From positions 186,001-250,000 of the forward strand of contig NZ_AP019400.1 of assembly GCF_004295585.1 (NCBI RefSeq): 64,000 nucleotides of DNA. Reading direction: 5' to 3'. Each line of letters opens with the position of its first letter. Position 1 is the stretch's first letter. This stretch comes from Cohnella abietis (GTDB lineage: Bacteria; Bacillota; Bacilli; Paenibacillales; Paenibacillaceae). The notes under the pieces were generated by a model, which was given only the letters and a program-made list of their open reading frames with translations, was not told where the DNA came from and ran no database searches. Shown here piece after piece: positions 24,686 to 32,946 of the stretch. The position numbers and the translations under genes are program-made.

Positions 24686-27448
24686 ATGATGTACGGGGAA
24701 GCGAAATCAGGTTCAAGAGCAAGCTGGAAGGCATGGCTGCGTAGCGGCTTGGCATTGGTATTGTTGCTGCAATTATCATTAGGTACATGGGCGAATCAAG
24801 CACAGGCTGCGGATGCAGCAGCTGAAACAACAACGAAAGAGACAGCTGTAGTAGCTTCTGCTCCTACTAGAGAGCAAGTGGGTCAAGCGGTTACTTCCTT
24901 ACAGACCCTTCTGAGCAAATCAAATCCGATTGGTGACTGGGATGCTTTCGGTCTTGCTCGTTCAGGAAAGGATGTATCCAGCCGTTATTTACCTGAGGCA
25001 AATAAAAGCGTAGATAGTGGCAAGCTTCGGTTAGTAACGGACTACGCACGCGTTGCATTGGCTATTAATGCTAATGGAGGCGATGCTAGCAAGGTAGGAG
25101 CGGGTAAGGTTAACTTACTTAGCAAGATCGCTAACTTCGAGAAGCTGACAGCACAGGGCATTAATGCGCCAGCTTTTGCTCTTCTCGCGCTAGATGCAGC
25201 AGGCTATCAGCCAGGAGCGAAAGACACTTGGTCAAGAGATAATCTAATTAAATGGTTGGTCGATCATCGTAACACCGATGGCGGCTGGTCTCTTGGCACA
25301 GGTAAGAGCGATGTTGATATTACAGGAATGGTACTGACTGCTCTTGCTCCTTATAAGGATAATAAAGATGTTACTGGTACTATAGATGAAGCTATTGTTT
25401 GGTTATCGAATGCTCAGCGGGATACAGGTGGTTTCGGCAATCCAACGGAATCCAGTGAAAGCTCTGCGCAGGTGCTTATTGCCCTTACTTCTCTTGGGAT
25501 TAATCCTGTAGATGATTCGAGGTTCGTGAAGAACGGCAAATCAACTCTTGCAAGACTGTTAGAATATCGCTTGAAGGATGGTCAGTTCTCGCACGTAGCA
25601 GCAGGTAAAGCCGATGCTATGGCGACGTTCAACGCGTTGCTTGGATTAACAGCAGTTGAGCGTTGGATGGATGGACTTCCAAGCCTGTATTCGGGAGTCA
25701 ATTCAGCAACGAAAACAAATGTTACCGTTAACGGTATATCAGGTATCCTTGCAACGGGTTCTGTAACAGGTAAGACGGCACTAGAAGCATTAGTCAATGT
25801 GCTTAATGGCTCCAATGTTACTTATGCTGTAGAACGTGATCCGAAGTACGGACCTCTTCTAATTTCGGTAGCGGACTTGGAAAATGATAAATTTGGCGTA
25901 TATGACGGCTGGCTGTACGCGGTCAAACGCGATGGCGCATGGGTGACAATTGGGGAAGGCATGAGCTCCTTCGCTCTTCAAGCAGGTGATGAGCTTTCTG
26001 TTTACTATGGCAGCATGGAAACGGCGCTTATCCACTCCGTGAAGCTCGAGCCAGCAGCTCTCCGTGAGGGACAACCTGCCATCGTGAAGGTGGAGAAGGA
26101 AACCTTTGATTGGGACTCTGGCAAGTTGATCGTCAGTGCCGCTGAGGGTGCTCAGGTTAAAGTAGGCGGACAAACAGTTACAACGGATAAGGATGGCAAA
26201 GCAGAGCTGAAGGCACCGAAGGCTGGATCCTACAGCTTGACTGTAGACGGCTATCGCAGTGACGCTGTACCTACTTACTTATCATGGACATCCAATATTC
26301 AAGTCGCTTCCTATTTCAAAAAAGCACTCGTACGTATTGAAGGGGATGCTGGGGTATTAGCTTCCGGGTATGCTCAAGGCGGAACAGCATTGGAAGCGAT
26401 AGAACAGCTTCTAAAGGCTAACGGTGTTAAGTACGAGGTTGTAGATTCCAAATACGGTAAATATATTGAATCCATTGGTGGCATTACTGCCAAAAAATAC
26501 GGCGGCTACGATGGCTGGTTGTTCGCTGTAGTACGAGACGGCTCGTGGGTCATTCCGGGTGAGGGAGTAGGCACATTCCTGTTAGAGGATGGAGACGAGG
26601 TTGTTGTATACTACGGGGACGCAACTAAATTAGTTGATCCTGTTGTGATCACACCTGCTCAGCCTAAGCCAGGCAAGGCGTTCACAGTAACAGTCACTAA
26701 TCGTGCATGGAACTGGACGGACAATAAATTTGATCCTGCACAACCCGTAGTCGGCGCTACAGTAAGTATTGGCGGCATTACAGTAACTACTAATGATAAA
26801 GGTCAGGCGACACTGAAGGCCTTGCCAGAGGGCTTATATTCATTGCAGGTGATAGGATACGAGAAAGACAAAGCACCAAGTGTTGTGCGCTCGGTTACTT
26901 CCCTGCCGATTGTAGGCAGCTATAAGGATCAAAGCAAGATTGCTGCATGGGCTGTGGATGCTGTTAATATTTCTAGAGGGGCACCGCTCCTACTTGGCAT
27001 AAATGATGGCAAAGAATTGTTCCAACCGCAGCAAGCCGTTACTCGTGCGGAATTTGTTGCCGCACTTGCTCGCGGTCTTGGCTTGAAGCGTACTAGCAAC
27101 GTACCTTTCAAGGATGTTTCAAGCGAAGCGTGGTATGCAAAGGATGTAGGAGCTGCCGTTGCAGCTGGTCTTGTTAGCGGAGTTTCCAAGGATAGCTTCG
27201 CACCAGACGCGACGTTAACAAGAGAGCAAGCTGCAATTCTACTAACGCGTGCACTTAAGCTTAAAGCGACGACAACAACTAAGCTTGTTGATGCTGAGCA
27301 AATCAGTGCAAGCGCAGTGGCAGCAGTGCAAGCTGTTATTGAACAAGGCTGGATGACTCCTTATGTAGGTAAGTTCTCTCCTAAGGCTACGTTATCTCGT
27401 GAACAAGCAGCTGTAATTGCGGTTCGGGTAATGTCTGCAAATAAATAA
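24686..27448 (+). CDS. Surface-anchored transcobalamin-like B12-binding protein (predicted)
   Basis: 920 residues (GAGGAG 6 bases before the first ATG). Signal peptide to about residue 41 (NQAQA-AD). Residues 70-330 are prenyltransferase/squalene-cyclase-type alpha/alpha repeats (NTDGGWSLGTG, DTGGFGNPTES). Two DUF4430 domains follow at about 345-443 and 548-646, each with YDGWLYAVKRDG/YDGWLFAVVRDG and GDE(L/V)xVYYG. Two carboxypeptidase-regulatory-like beta domains lie between and after them. Three SLH domains (about 745-920) bind secondary cell-wall polymer. Alpha/alpha repeats plus a DUF4430 domain is the architecture of animal intrinsic factor and transcobalamin, and the gene is under a B12 riboswitch. 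I infer that it captures cobalamin or precursors at the cell surface; binding is not shown by the sequence. Confidence 0.8.
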   Translation: MMYGEAKSGSRASWKAWLRSGLALVLLLQLSLGTWANQAQAADAAAETTTKETAVVASAPTREQVGQAVTSLQTLLSKSNPIGDWDAFGLARSGKDVSSRYLPEANKSVDSGKLRLVTDYARVALAINANGGDASKVGAGKVNLLSKIANFEKLTAQGINAPAFALLALDAAGYQPGAKDTWSRDNLIKWLVDHRNTDGGWSLGTGKSDVDITGMVLTALAPYKDNKDVTGTIDEAIVWLSNAQRDTGGFGNPTESSESSAQVLIALTSLGINPVDDSRFVKNGKSTLARLLEYRLKDGQFSHVAAGKADAMATFNALLGLTAVERWMDGLPSLYSGVNSATKTNVTVNGISGILATGSVTGKTALEALVNVLNGSNVTYAVERDPKYGPLLISVADLENDKFGVYDGWLYAVKRDGAWVTIGEGMSSFALQAGDELSVYYGSMETALIHSVKLEPAALREGQPAIVKVEKETFDWDSGKLIVSAAEGAQVKVGGQTVTTDKDGKAELKAPKAGSYSLTVDGYRSDAVPTYLSWTSNIQVASYFKKALVRIEGDAGVLASGYAQGGTALEAIEQLLKANGVKYEVVDSKYGKYIESIGGITAKKYGGYDGWLFAVVRDGSWVIPGEGVGTFLLEDGDEVVVYYGDATKLVDPVVITPAQPKPGKAFTVTVTNRAWNWTDNKFDPAQPVVGATVSIGGITVTTNDKGQATLKALPEGLYSLQVIGYEKDKAPSVVRSVTSLPIVGSYKDQSKIAAWAVDAVNISRGAPLLLGINDGKELFQPQQAVTRAEFVAALARGLGLKRTSNVPFKDVSSEAWYAKDVGAAVAAGLVSGVSKDSFAPDATLTREQAAILLTRALKLKATTTTKLVDAEQISASAVAAVQAVIEQGWMTPYVGKFSPKATLSREQAAVIAVRVMSANK

Positions 27449-27470
27449 CAAATCTACGCGTTATACGGAT

Positions 27471-27510
27471 ACACTATGCCGGAGGGATTACCTTCGGTGT
27501 AGTGTTATTT
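27471..27510 (+). terminator. Terminator of the B12-surface-protein gene
   Basis: ACACTA plus GCCGGAGG pair with CCTTCGG plus TAGTGT with small bulges, followed by TATTTTATT. It lies 22 bp after the stop codon at 27448. Confidence 0.75.
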
Positions 27511-27539
27511 TATTAGTTTGCGGGAGGGGCATAGATACG

Positions 27540-27827
27540 ATGGTCAAGCATCCATTGTTAAATGAAACGGAGCTCGAATTAGCGTTGCTTGAGCTGGGGA
27601 GTTGGAAGGTTGAAGAGGGAAAGTGGCTCGTGCGTAAGCGACTGTTCGGAACTTTCCCGGAAGCTATTGCATTCGTGAACCAAGTGGCTGTAATCGCAGA
27701 GGACATGAATCATCATCCCTTTATCGGGATCGATTTTAGACGCGTCACGCTAAGACTAACCACCTGGAACTCTGGAGGTTTAACGGCATTGGATATCCAT
27801 TCTGCCAAGGCTTATGACCAATTATAA
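27540..27827 (+). CDS. 4a-hydroxytetrahydrobiopterin dehydratase (pterin carbinolamine dehydratase)
   Basis: 95 residues. The family motif EDMNHHPFIGIDFRRVTLRL and the tail GGLTALDIHSAKAYD are characteristic of PCD/DCoH; the paired His residues are catalytic. It dehydrates 4a-hydroxy-tetrahydropterin, the by-product of pterin-dependent hydroxylases, or serves another pterin reaction where no such hydroxylase exists. The length is normal. A GGGAGGGG site is about 11 bases from the ATG, which is long. Confidence 0.9.
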   Translation: MVKHPLLNETELELALLELGSWKVEEGKWLVRKRLFGTFPEAIAFVNQVAVIAEDMNHHPFIGIDFRRVTLRLTTWNSGGLTALDIHSAKAYDQL

Positions 27828-27853
27828 TGAAATGCGAAATAGAAAGAAGCAAA

Positions 27854-27895
27854 CGGGACTATTCTTAAGCGAGTGAATCGCCAAGAATAGTCCCG
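27854..27895 (-). terminator. Terminator of the DUF378 gene
   Basis: A perfect 13-bp stem (27854-27866 / 27883-27895) is followed on the minus strand by T-rich DNA, 19 bp beyond the stop of the leftward DUF378 gene. Confidence 0.75.
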
Positions 27896-27913
27896 CAGCT
27901 TAGAAACGGTCTG

Positions 27914-28117
27914 TTAAGCGTCTCTGGATACTTTGGGAAAAAGTGCGATCGCATAGAGAGCTGCTATACCAATTACCGTATAGACAATCCGCGAGCCAAC
28001 TTCATCCGTTCCTCCGAAGATTTCACTGACAACGTCGTACTCGAACAAGCCGACAGAAAGCCAGTTTAATCCACCGAGAATAATGAGAATCAGACTAATG
28101 ACATTTAGTGCCTTCAT
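27914..28117 (-). CDS. DUF378 family membrane protein (YuzA-like)
   Basis: 67 residues with two membrane helices (VISLILIILGGLNWLSVGLF and IVYTVIGIAALYAIALF) and the family hallmark LGGLNWLxVGLF. The function of DUF378 proteins is unknown. An AAGGAGG site lies 11 bases before the ATG. Monocistronic. Confidence 0.9.
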   Translation of the reverse strand: MKALNVISLILIILGGLNWLSVGLFEYDVVSEIFGGTDEVGSRIVYTVIGIAALYAIALFPKVSRDA

Positions 28118-28228
28118 TTTCAGAAACAGCCTCCTTATTGGGCCTAGAAGCCCTTTTTGGTGAAACTGCCTGACAGGAGCACACTCACTCTTGTTGTTCC
28201 CTATAGTTGTATGAAAGGGACTGCCTTG

Positions 28229-28714
28229 TTATGCCTTTTGCCACACCATGCAGAACACACTCACGTAACCATGAGAAGCTCGGCGGTCATATCCGTCTGT
28301 GATAATAAACCCTATTTTCTCGTATACACGGATGGCACGTTTGTTCCATTGCTCCACTTCGAGGTCGATTTCTGCTTCAGGCTCCCTACGGCAAGCTTCT
28401 TCCACAGCCAGCCTCGCTAAGGCAGGTCCCCAGCCTTGATCGCAGCAATCTGGTCGTAATCCCATCCCAATGCGTAAGGTGCGATCCATAGGAAACAATT
28501 GAATATATCCGATTAACGAATGATGCTCATCCCGGACGGCCAAATACTGCTTACGCCGGATTTCGTCATCACCGAACTCTAGGTTTTGCTTCAGCATAGT
28601 CTCCCAAGGAGGCCAGCGATAAAGATTATACGGCTCCGGATAACGCCAATCACAGATAAGCCGGCTATCTTCTTCGGTCATGGAGTCTAACTTAAAGTGG
28701 GGCGTCGTTACCAT
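28229..28714 (-). CDS. GNAT-family N-acetyltransferase
   Basis: 161 residues. The acetyl-CoA-binding region RIGMGLRPDCCDQGWGPALA has the Q/RxxGxG/A pattern, and NKRAIRVYEKIGFI is the typical GNAT C-terminal segment. The N-terminus DWRYPEPYNLYRWP resembles RimJ/RimL-like members. The substrate is unknown. AAAGGAG precedes the ATG. Confidence 0.9.
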   Translation of the reverse strand: MVTTPHFKLDSMTEEDSRLICDWRYPEPYNLYRWPPWETMLKQNLEFGDDEIRRKQYLAVRDEHHSLIGYIQLFPMDRTLRIGMGLRPDCCDQGWGPALARLAVEEACRREPEAEIDLEVEQWNKRAIRVYEKIGFIITDGYDRRASHGYVSVFCMVWQKA

Positions 28715-28895
28715 ACAGCAGCTCCTTTGTTCAGTATAAACCTATTATATAGGTTGTTTTAAGACAGCCCAATGACATTTTACGCGTATACGTTATAATT
28801 CACTAAATCCCATAAGGAAAGACCCAACACGGGGCAATCTATCGTGGTATGATAATAAAGCTAGATGAATGGGAATTGCAGAGGAGATAGAGATA

Positions 28896-30086
28896 ATGGC
28901 ACGGCTAGTTTTCTTAGGTTGTATGGCATATTTAGCAGTAGGGCTCGGACAATTGGTTGTCGGTACGATTATGGAACCGATGGTTGACGCATATGGCGTT
29001 CAGTATGGAGATGGTGGACAGCTTGTCATGAACCAGTTTCTTGGCGGGATGGTCGGTATTGTGCTTGCCCCTTGGTTAATTAAAATAATCGGAAAGAAGA
29101 CACTGCTGCTCTCAGCACTCGGACTTATGGTTATTGCGCAAGTGGTTTACTTCTTCAAGCCAGATTGGGGAGTTATGCTTGCTATGGGTCCTTTAGCTGG
29201 TTTTGGCTTTGGGACGACGGAAGCAGTCGTGGGCTCGTTTATTATTGGAGCTGCGGTAGGTAATGCCAATGTGGCGATGAGCCGTGTTGAAGTATTTTTC
29301 GGGGGCGGAGCTCTGCTGATGCCTTTTGCAGGTGCTTGGCTCATTTCTAATGGATATTGGTCCGGTGCTTTTCTCGTGGTCGGAGCTACGGCCGTCATTG
29401 CGATGCTGCTATGGTTAATATACTGGCCGAAAATATTGGATCAACCGGGGGGACTAGCAGCAGATAAGGCCGTTCGTACATCGAATACGGGCATCAGTCG
29501 TTCGAGGGTTCGTGTTGTGCTTATCGCTTGTTCCTTGTTCTTCGCTGTCTATGTCGGGCTTGAAATGAGCTTGACTCATTATTTGCCATCGATGCTCGTT
29601 AATAACAACGGTCTATCCGATTCCACAGCTGCGCTGTCCTTAAGCATATTCTGGGGTGCGATGGTCGTTGGTCGTCTCTTCGCGGGACATACTGCAGATC
29701 GTTGGGGCGGAGCGGCTTATTTGTTGGTCACGTGTATAGTGACAGCTATTCTGTTCATTATAATGGGCGGAATGGATAGCGTATGGGCAACCTATATATT
29801 GGTTTTCTTAGCAGGACTTGCGATGTCAGGAATGTTCGCTATTGCTCTCGTGTTTGTTAACCGTGCTGCACCTGGAATGACGGAGAGAACAACGAGTCTC
29901 ATGATGGCTTTCGGTGGAGTTGGTGGGGCGTTAATGCCGAAATTAACAGGATGGTTTCTGGATGAAAATGGTACCGAAGCGACGCGGTGGCTGTTCGCCG
30001 TATTCGCGGTGGCTATGCTTGGAACTATGATTTGGGCACTCATTGCAACGAGACCATTGCGTCGAGATTCCAAAGCAGCAGCTTGA
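28896..30086 (+). CDS. Major facilitator superfamily transporter
   Basis: 396 residues from ATG 28896 (GAGGAG at 9 bases; an earlier in-frame ATG at 28869 has no site). Twelve hydrophobic segments are visible in two halves with a central loop at about 185-205. The second half contains the MFS-like GRLFAGHTADRWGG. Acid and Gly-rich helix motifs suggest a drug/H+ antiporter or sugar-type member. The substrate is unknown. Followed after 57 bp by the sulfurtransferase gene in the same direction. Confidence 0.9.
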   Translation: MARLVFLGCMAYLAVGLGQLVVGTIMEPMVDAYGVQYGDGGQLVMNQFLGGMVGIVLAPWLIKIIGKKTLLLSALGLMVIAQVVYFFKPDWGVMLAMGPLAGFGFGTTEAVVGSFIIGAAVGNANVAMSRVEVFFGGGALLMPFAGAWLISNGYWSGAFLVVGATAVIAMLLWLIYWPKILDQPGGLAADKAVRTSNTGISRSRVRVVLIACSLFFAVYVGLEMSLTHYLPSMLVNNNGLSDSTAALSLSIFWGAMVVGRLFAGHTADRWGGAAYLLVTCIVTAILFIIMGGMDSVWATYILVFLAGLAMSGMFAIALVFVNRAAPGMTERTTSLMMAFGGVGGALMPKLTGWFLDENGTEATRWLFAVFAVAMLGTMIWALIATRPLRRDSKAAA

Positions 30087-30143
30087 GTATAGCGGTGTGA
30101 AGATAATAGATTAATTAAACTAGTTAAGGGTGGTTTACTAATC

Positions 30144-30995
30144 ATGAAACATATTGTACCCGTCAAATGGCTGTTAGCTCGCCTATATGAGCCAGATATA
30201 CTTATTGTGGATTGCCGGTTCCAGCTAGGTCAACCGGATGCCGGACGCAAAGCCTATGAGGAATCGCATATTCCGGGCGCTGTCTATATAGATTTGGAGC
30301 AGGACTTATCTGCTCCAATTGGTGAGCATGGTGGTCGTCATCCTCTGCCTAGTATTGAAGAGCTAGTTAAGAGACTTGGTCGGTCGGGAATTAGCAACGA
30401 GCAAAGGATTGTTGCTTATGATGATCAAGGCGGGGCTATGGCTTCGAGATTGTGGTGGATTCTGAGCTACTTGGGGCATTCCTCTGTGTATGTGATGGAG
30501 GAAGGACTGGCGGGATGGCAGAAAGCCGGATTACCTGTGTCAGCTGACAAGACAGTTATTTTCCCAAAAACATTCGTACCTCAGCCACGTCCGGAGATGC
30601 TAGCAGATATGCAGGAAGTGAAGTCTAAGCTAGGCACCGTGGGCGTCACCTTAATCGATTCGCGTGAAGCTCCTCGCTATCGGGGTGAGGTTGAGCCTAT
30701 TGATCCGGTTGCCGGGCACATCCCAGGCGCAATCAACTTCTTCTGGGGTGAGGGTCGTCGTGCGGACGGAACATGGAAGAACGGCGACGAGCAGCAAGCG
30801 CGTTTTGCCGACTTGTCCCAAGACGATGAAATCATTGTCTACTGTGGCTCAGGCGTAACGGCCACGCCTAACGTCCTCGCGCTTCAGGAAGCGGGATTTA
30901 CCCGTGTGAAGCTTTACGCTGGTAGTTGGAGTGATTGGATTTCTTACAGTGAGAATCCGGTTGCGGTGGGGGGAAGAGAAACGATAAGTGAATAG
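30144..30995 (+). CDS. Two-domain sulfurtransferase (rhodanese / 3-mercaptopyruvate type)
   Basis: 283 residues, two tandem rhodanese domains. The N-terminal one (about 8-120; IVDCRFQLGQPDAGR, ESHIPGAVYIDLE) lacks the catalytic Cys. The C-terminal one (about 145-275) has VYCGSGVTA, the active-site loop of the SseA group, in which Cys carries the persulfide. It moves sulfur from thiosulfate or 3-mercaptopyruvate to acceptors. The last 20 codons (GSWSDWISYSENPVAVG) are the source of the repeats found at 41.2, 42.4, 45.1, 46.75 and 63.7 kb, so the 3' end of this gene appears to be an insertion target. The reading frame itself is intact. Confidence 0.92.
   Translation: MKHIVPVKWLLARLYEPDILIVDCRFQLGQPDAGRKAYEESHIPGAVYIDLEQDLSAPIGEHGGRHPLPSIEELVKRLGRSGISNEQRIVAYDDQGGAMASRLWWILSYLGHSSVYVMEEGLAGWQKAGLPVSADKTVIFPKTFVPQPRPEMLADMQEVKSKLGTVGVTLIDSREAPRYRGEVEPIDPVAGHIPGAINFFWGEGRRADGTWKNGDEQQARFADLSQDDEIIVYCGSGVTATPNVLALQEAGFTRVKLYAGSWSDWISYSENPVAVGGRETISE
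30924..30946 (+). repeat. Sulfurtransferase 3'-end core, copy A (original)
   Basis: This 23-bp segment inside the sulfurtransferase gene contains TGGAGTGATTGGATT and encodes SWSDWIS. It recurs at 41206, 42438, 45098, 46753 and 63723 with two to five changes. It is the intact, coding copy. Confidence 0.85.
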
Positions 30996-31493
30996 TGGTG
31001 TATCAATTTCGAATTTTGAGATGCGAGCATTTGCCTCGGTAAAGTATTCAAATGGCCCCGAATCAATAAGGAGTCAGCATTCGGTTACTGAAAGGTTTGC
31101 GGTACGGTAATGCCGGATGCCAATATTCCTTTCTTTGCTTATAAATAAAGAAGGTCAGAACCTTTCGTTGGAAGGTGCTGGCCCTTTTAAATTATATTGG
31201 ATCATTGGCGGTTTGAAATCAATTCAACGACTAAACTTCATTACATTGAAGTCAACATCTTAAGTTGGTGCGATTTGAGTCAACATGAAGTCAACCACAA
31301 CAAGAGGAGGTTAAAAATCAGTTGAGGTGAACTATTTCAATCAGAGTGAGAATGTTTGGCTTTTAACTATATGTGGGTAATTAGCGTCGCCATCTAGATG
31401 TGTGAATAAATATCAGTTTTGAAAGTCAAGTGGAAACACGTCGAGACTACTGAATACATAATTTGAAGAAAGATAAAACCAAAGAGGACTGCC
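30996..31493. other. Spacer after the sulfurtransferase with AGTCAAC repeats
   Basis: Contains GAATCAATAAGGAGTCAGC at 31060-31078, an imperfect form of the direct repeat found in the later scars. A terminator-like hairpin with AAGGTCAGAACCTT against AAGGTGCTGGCCCTT lies at about 31149-31188. Three further GTCAAC words occur between 31248 and 31295. No gene is seen before 31494. Confidence 0.55.
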
Positions 31494-31583
31494 TTGCATA
31501 GAGTTACTACTGAGATTCCAGAGCAACATAGTCTGATTCCTCTTGCCTTTCTCTCCAAACTAGAGGAAAATGATTATGAATAA
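31494..31583 (+). CDS. Possible 29-residue leader peptide of the HIT operon
   Basis: TTG start 6 bases after GAGG (AAAGAGGACTGCC), stop TAA at 31581, 20 bp before the HIT gene. The peptide is mixed and plausible as protein (MHRVTTEIPEQHSLIPLAFL, then SKLEENDYE). No family is recognised. It could be a small operon subunit, a leader peptide or chance. Confidence 0.35.
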   Translation: MHRVTTEIPEQHSLIPLAFLSKLEENDYE

Positions 31584-31603
31584 GCAATAAGGGGGATGAG
31601 ACG

Positions 31604-32332
31604 ATGACGAATGATCACAATTGCCGGTTTTGCAAGGTTGCTGACCCTGTACATTTCGGTAAGGCCGATACATTTTGGGACCGTCCTTTATTAGAAACCA
31701 AGCACTTCTTTGTTGTTCCAAGCCTAGGTCCCTTGGTTGAGGGCTGGCTTTTAATTGTCACCAAAGAACATCATATTTGTATGGGATCGCTAGATAAAGC
31801 GGAAACTATTGAGTTAAAGCAACTACTTGACACGACTAGTTCTTTGGTCCGCTCCATCTATGGACCGATAGCCGTGTTCGAGCACGGACCTGTTGAATCC
31901 AAGTTGCCCGTTGGATGTGGCGTCGATCATGCGCATATACATGTCGTGCCCGTGTTAGATTCACTAATTGAAGCAGCTTCACAATGGTGTGATACAAAAT
32001 TTGTATGGGATAATGTATCGGGCATTGAAGCTGTGCGAACACCTTATATGCGTAGCCAATCCTATCTTTACATCCATCAAGATGGCTTCACTCCTATGCT
32101 CTACGACGGCATCGGAATTCCAAGTCAACTATTCCGCCGAGCAATTGCAGGTTCATTGGGCATTGCTGATCGTTATAATTGGCGTGAAAATGCCAATGAA
32201 TCTGTTATTGCAAAGACGATCGAGCGTATTACGCCGGCACTTCAACAGGTGTCACCGGAAGAATTAATTCGGTACGGAGGCGGTGTGGTTGACAGAGCAT
32301 TCGATGAAGCAACCTTCAGAACAATCGACTGA
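31604..32332 (+). CDS. HIT-family (histidine triad) protein
   Basis: 242 residues. CRFC near the N-terminus suggests a half zinc site. The strand pattern FFVVPSLGPLVEGWLLIVTKEH and the signature CGVDHAHIHVVPV (HxHxHxx, about residues 107-115) define a histidine-triad nucleotide hydrolase or transferase. The extra 120 C-terminal residues are not part of a standard HIT domain (about 110 residues), so the protein is a long variant like ADP-sugar or Ap4A phosphorylase-type enzymes. It starts a three-gene operon with a membrane protein and an ATP-grasp/MazG fusion. I infer action on a nucleotide-linked substrate. It lies in a cassette between two scar repeats. Confidence 0.8.
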   Translation: MTNDHNCRFCKVADPVHFGKADTFWDRPLLETKHFFVVPSLGPLVEGWLLIVTKEHHICMGSLDKAETIELKQLLDTTSSLVRSIYGPIAVFEHGPVESKLPVGCGVDHAHIHVVPVLDSLIEAASQWCDTKFVWDNVSGIEAVRTPYMRSQSYLYIHQDGFTPMLYDGIGIPSQLFRRAIAGSLGIADRYNWRENANESVIAKTIERITPALQQVSPEELIRYGGGVVDRAFDEATFRTID

Positions 32333-32912
32333 TTCTACTTCAGTGGCTCAATATAGCAGTCATGTTCAACAGCAACCATCAATAGCTCAGATTAATTGTG
32401 AACCTACAATCGCTGAAAATTGGCAGACCAAATATACGGACCGGAATGCTATCAAACAAATTTGCAAAGAGGCGATTTATCTAGTTTGTTTGCTAATATG
32501 CATTCCAATACTTATGCTACTAGTTTGGAATGGATGGATAGCTCAGTTCTTCGGATTAAACGAACCATTCATTATTGGGTTTCGAAATAATGCTTTGGCT
32601 TGGCTTGGGGGTATGCTGGGCGGTACATTGTTTTCTATTAAATGGCTTTATCACAGCGTCGCAAGCTACACCTGGTATCAGGATCGCTTTTTATGGCGGG
32701 TCTTAACACCACCTCTATCTGGGGCACTTTCTTTTGCTATTATTTTATTAATTTCTTCAGGGTTTATCAATATTTTCGATAAGACTGCATTAAGCAATCC
32801 CTCAACAATAGTGGGACTGGGATTTCTAAGTGGATATTTTTCCGACAGCGCAATTGCTAAGATGACGGATGTAGCCAACACCTTATTTGGGACATTAGAT
32901 AAGAAGAAATAG
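32289..32912 (+). CDS. Membrane protein of the HIT/MazG operon
   Basis: About 207 residues from TTG 32289, 8 bases after GGAGG; ATG 32304 is an alternative without a site. It overlaps the end of the HIT gene by about 44 bp. The N-terminal 65 residues are polar and Ser/Gln-rich (HVQQQPSIAQINCEPTIAEN), then come helices at about 62-82 (AIYLVCLLICIPILMLLVW), 100-120 (ALAWLGGMLGGTLFSIKWLY) and 140-165 (PPLSGALSFAIILLISSGFI). No known family is recognised. A polar tail and three helices suggest a membrane effector or anchor for the two soluble partners. Translational coupling to the HIT gene argues for a shared function. Confidence 0.65.
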   Translation: MTEHSMKQPSEQSTDSTSVAQYSSHVQQQPSIAQINCEPTIAENWQTKYTDRNAIKQICKEAIYLVCLLICIPILMLLVWNGWIAQFFGLNEPFIIGFRNNALAWLGGMLGGTLFSIKWLYHSVASYTWYQDRFLWRVLTPPLSGALSFAIILLISSGFINIFDKTALSNPSTIVGLGFLSGYFSDSAIAKMTDVANTLFGTLDKKK

Positions 32913-32946
32913 TAAATAAAATAATGTCAAGCAACTGGAGGTTTTG

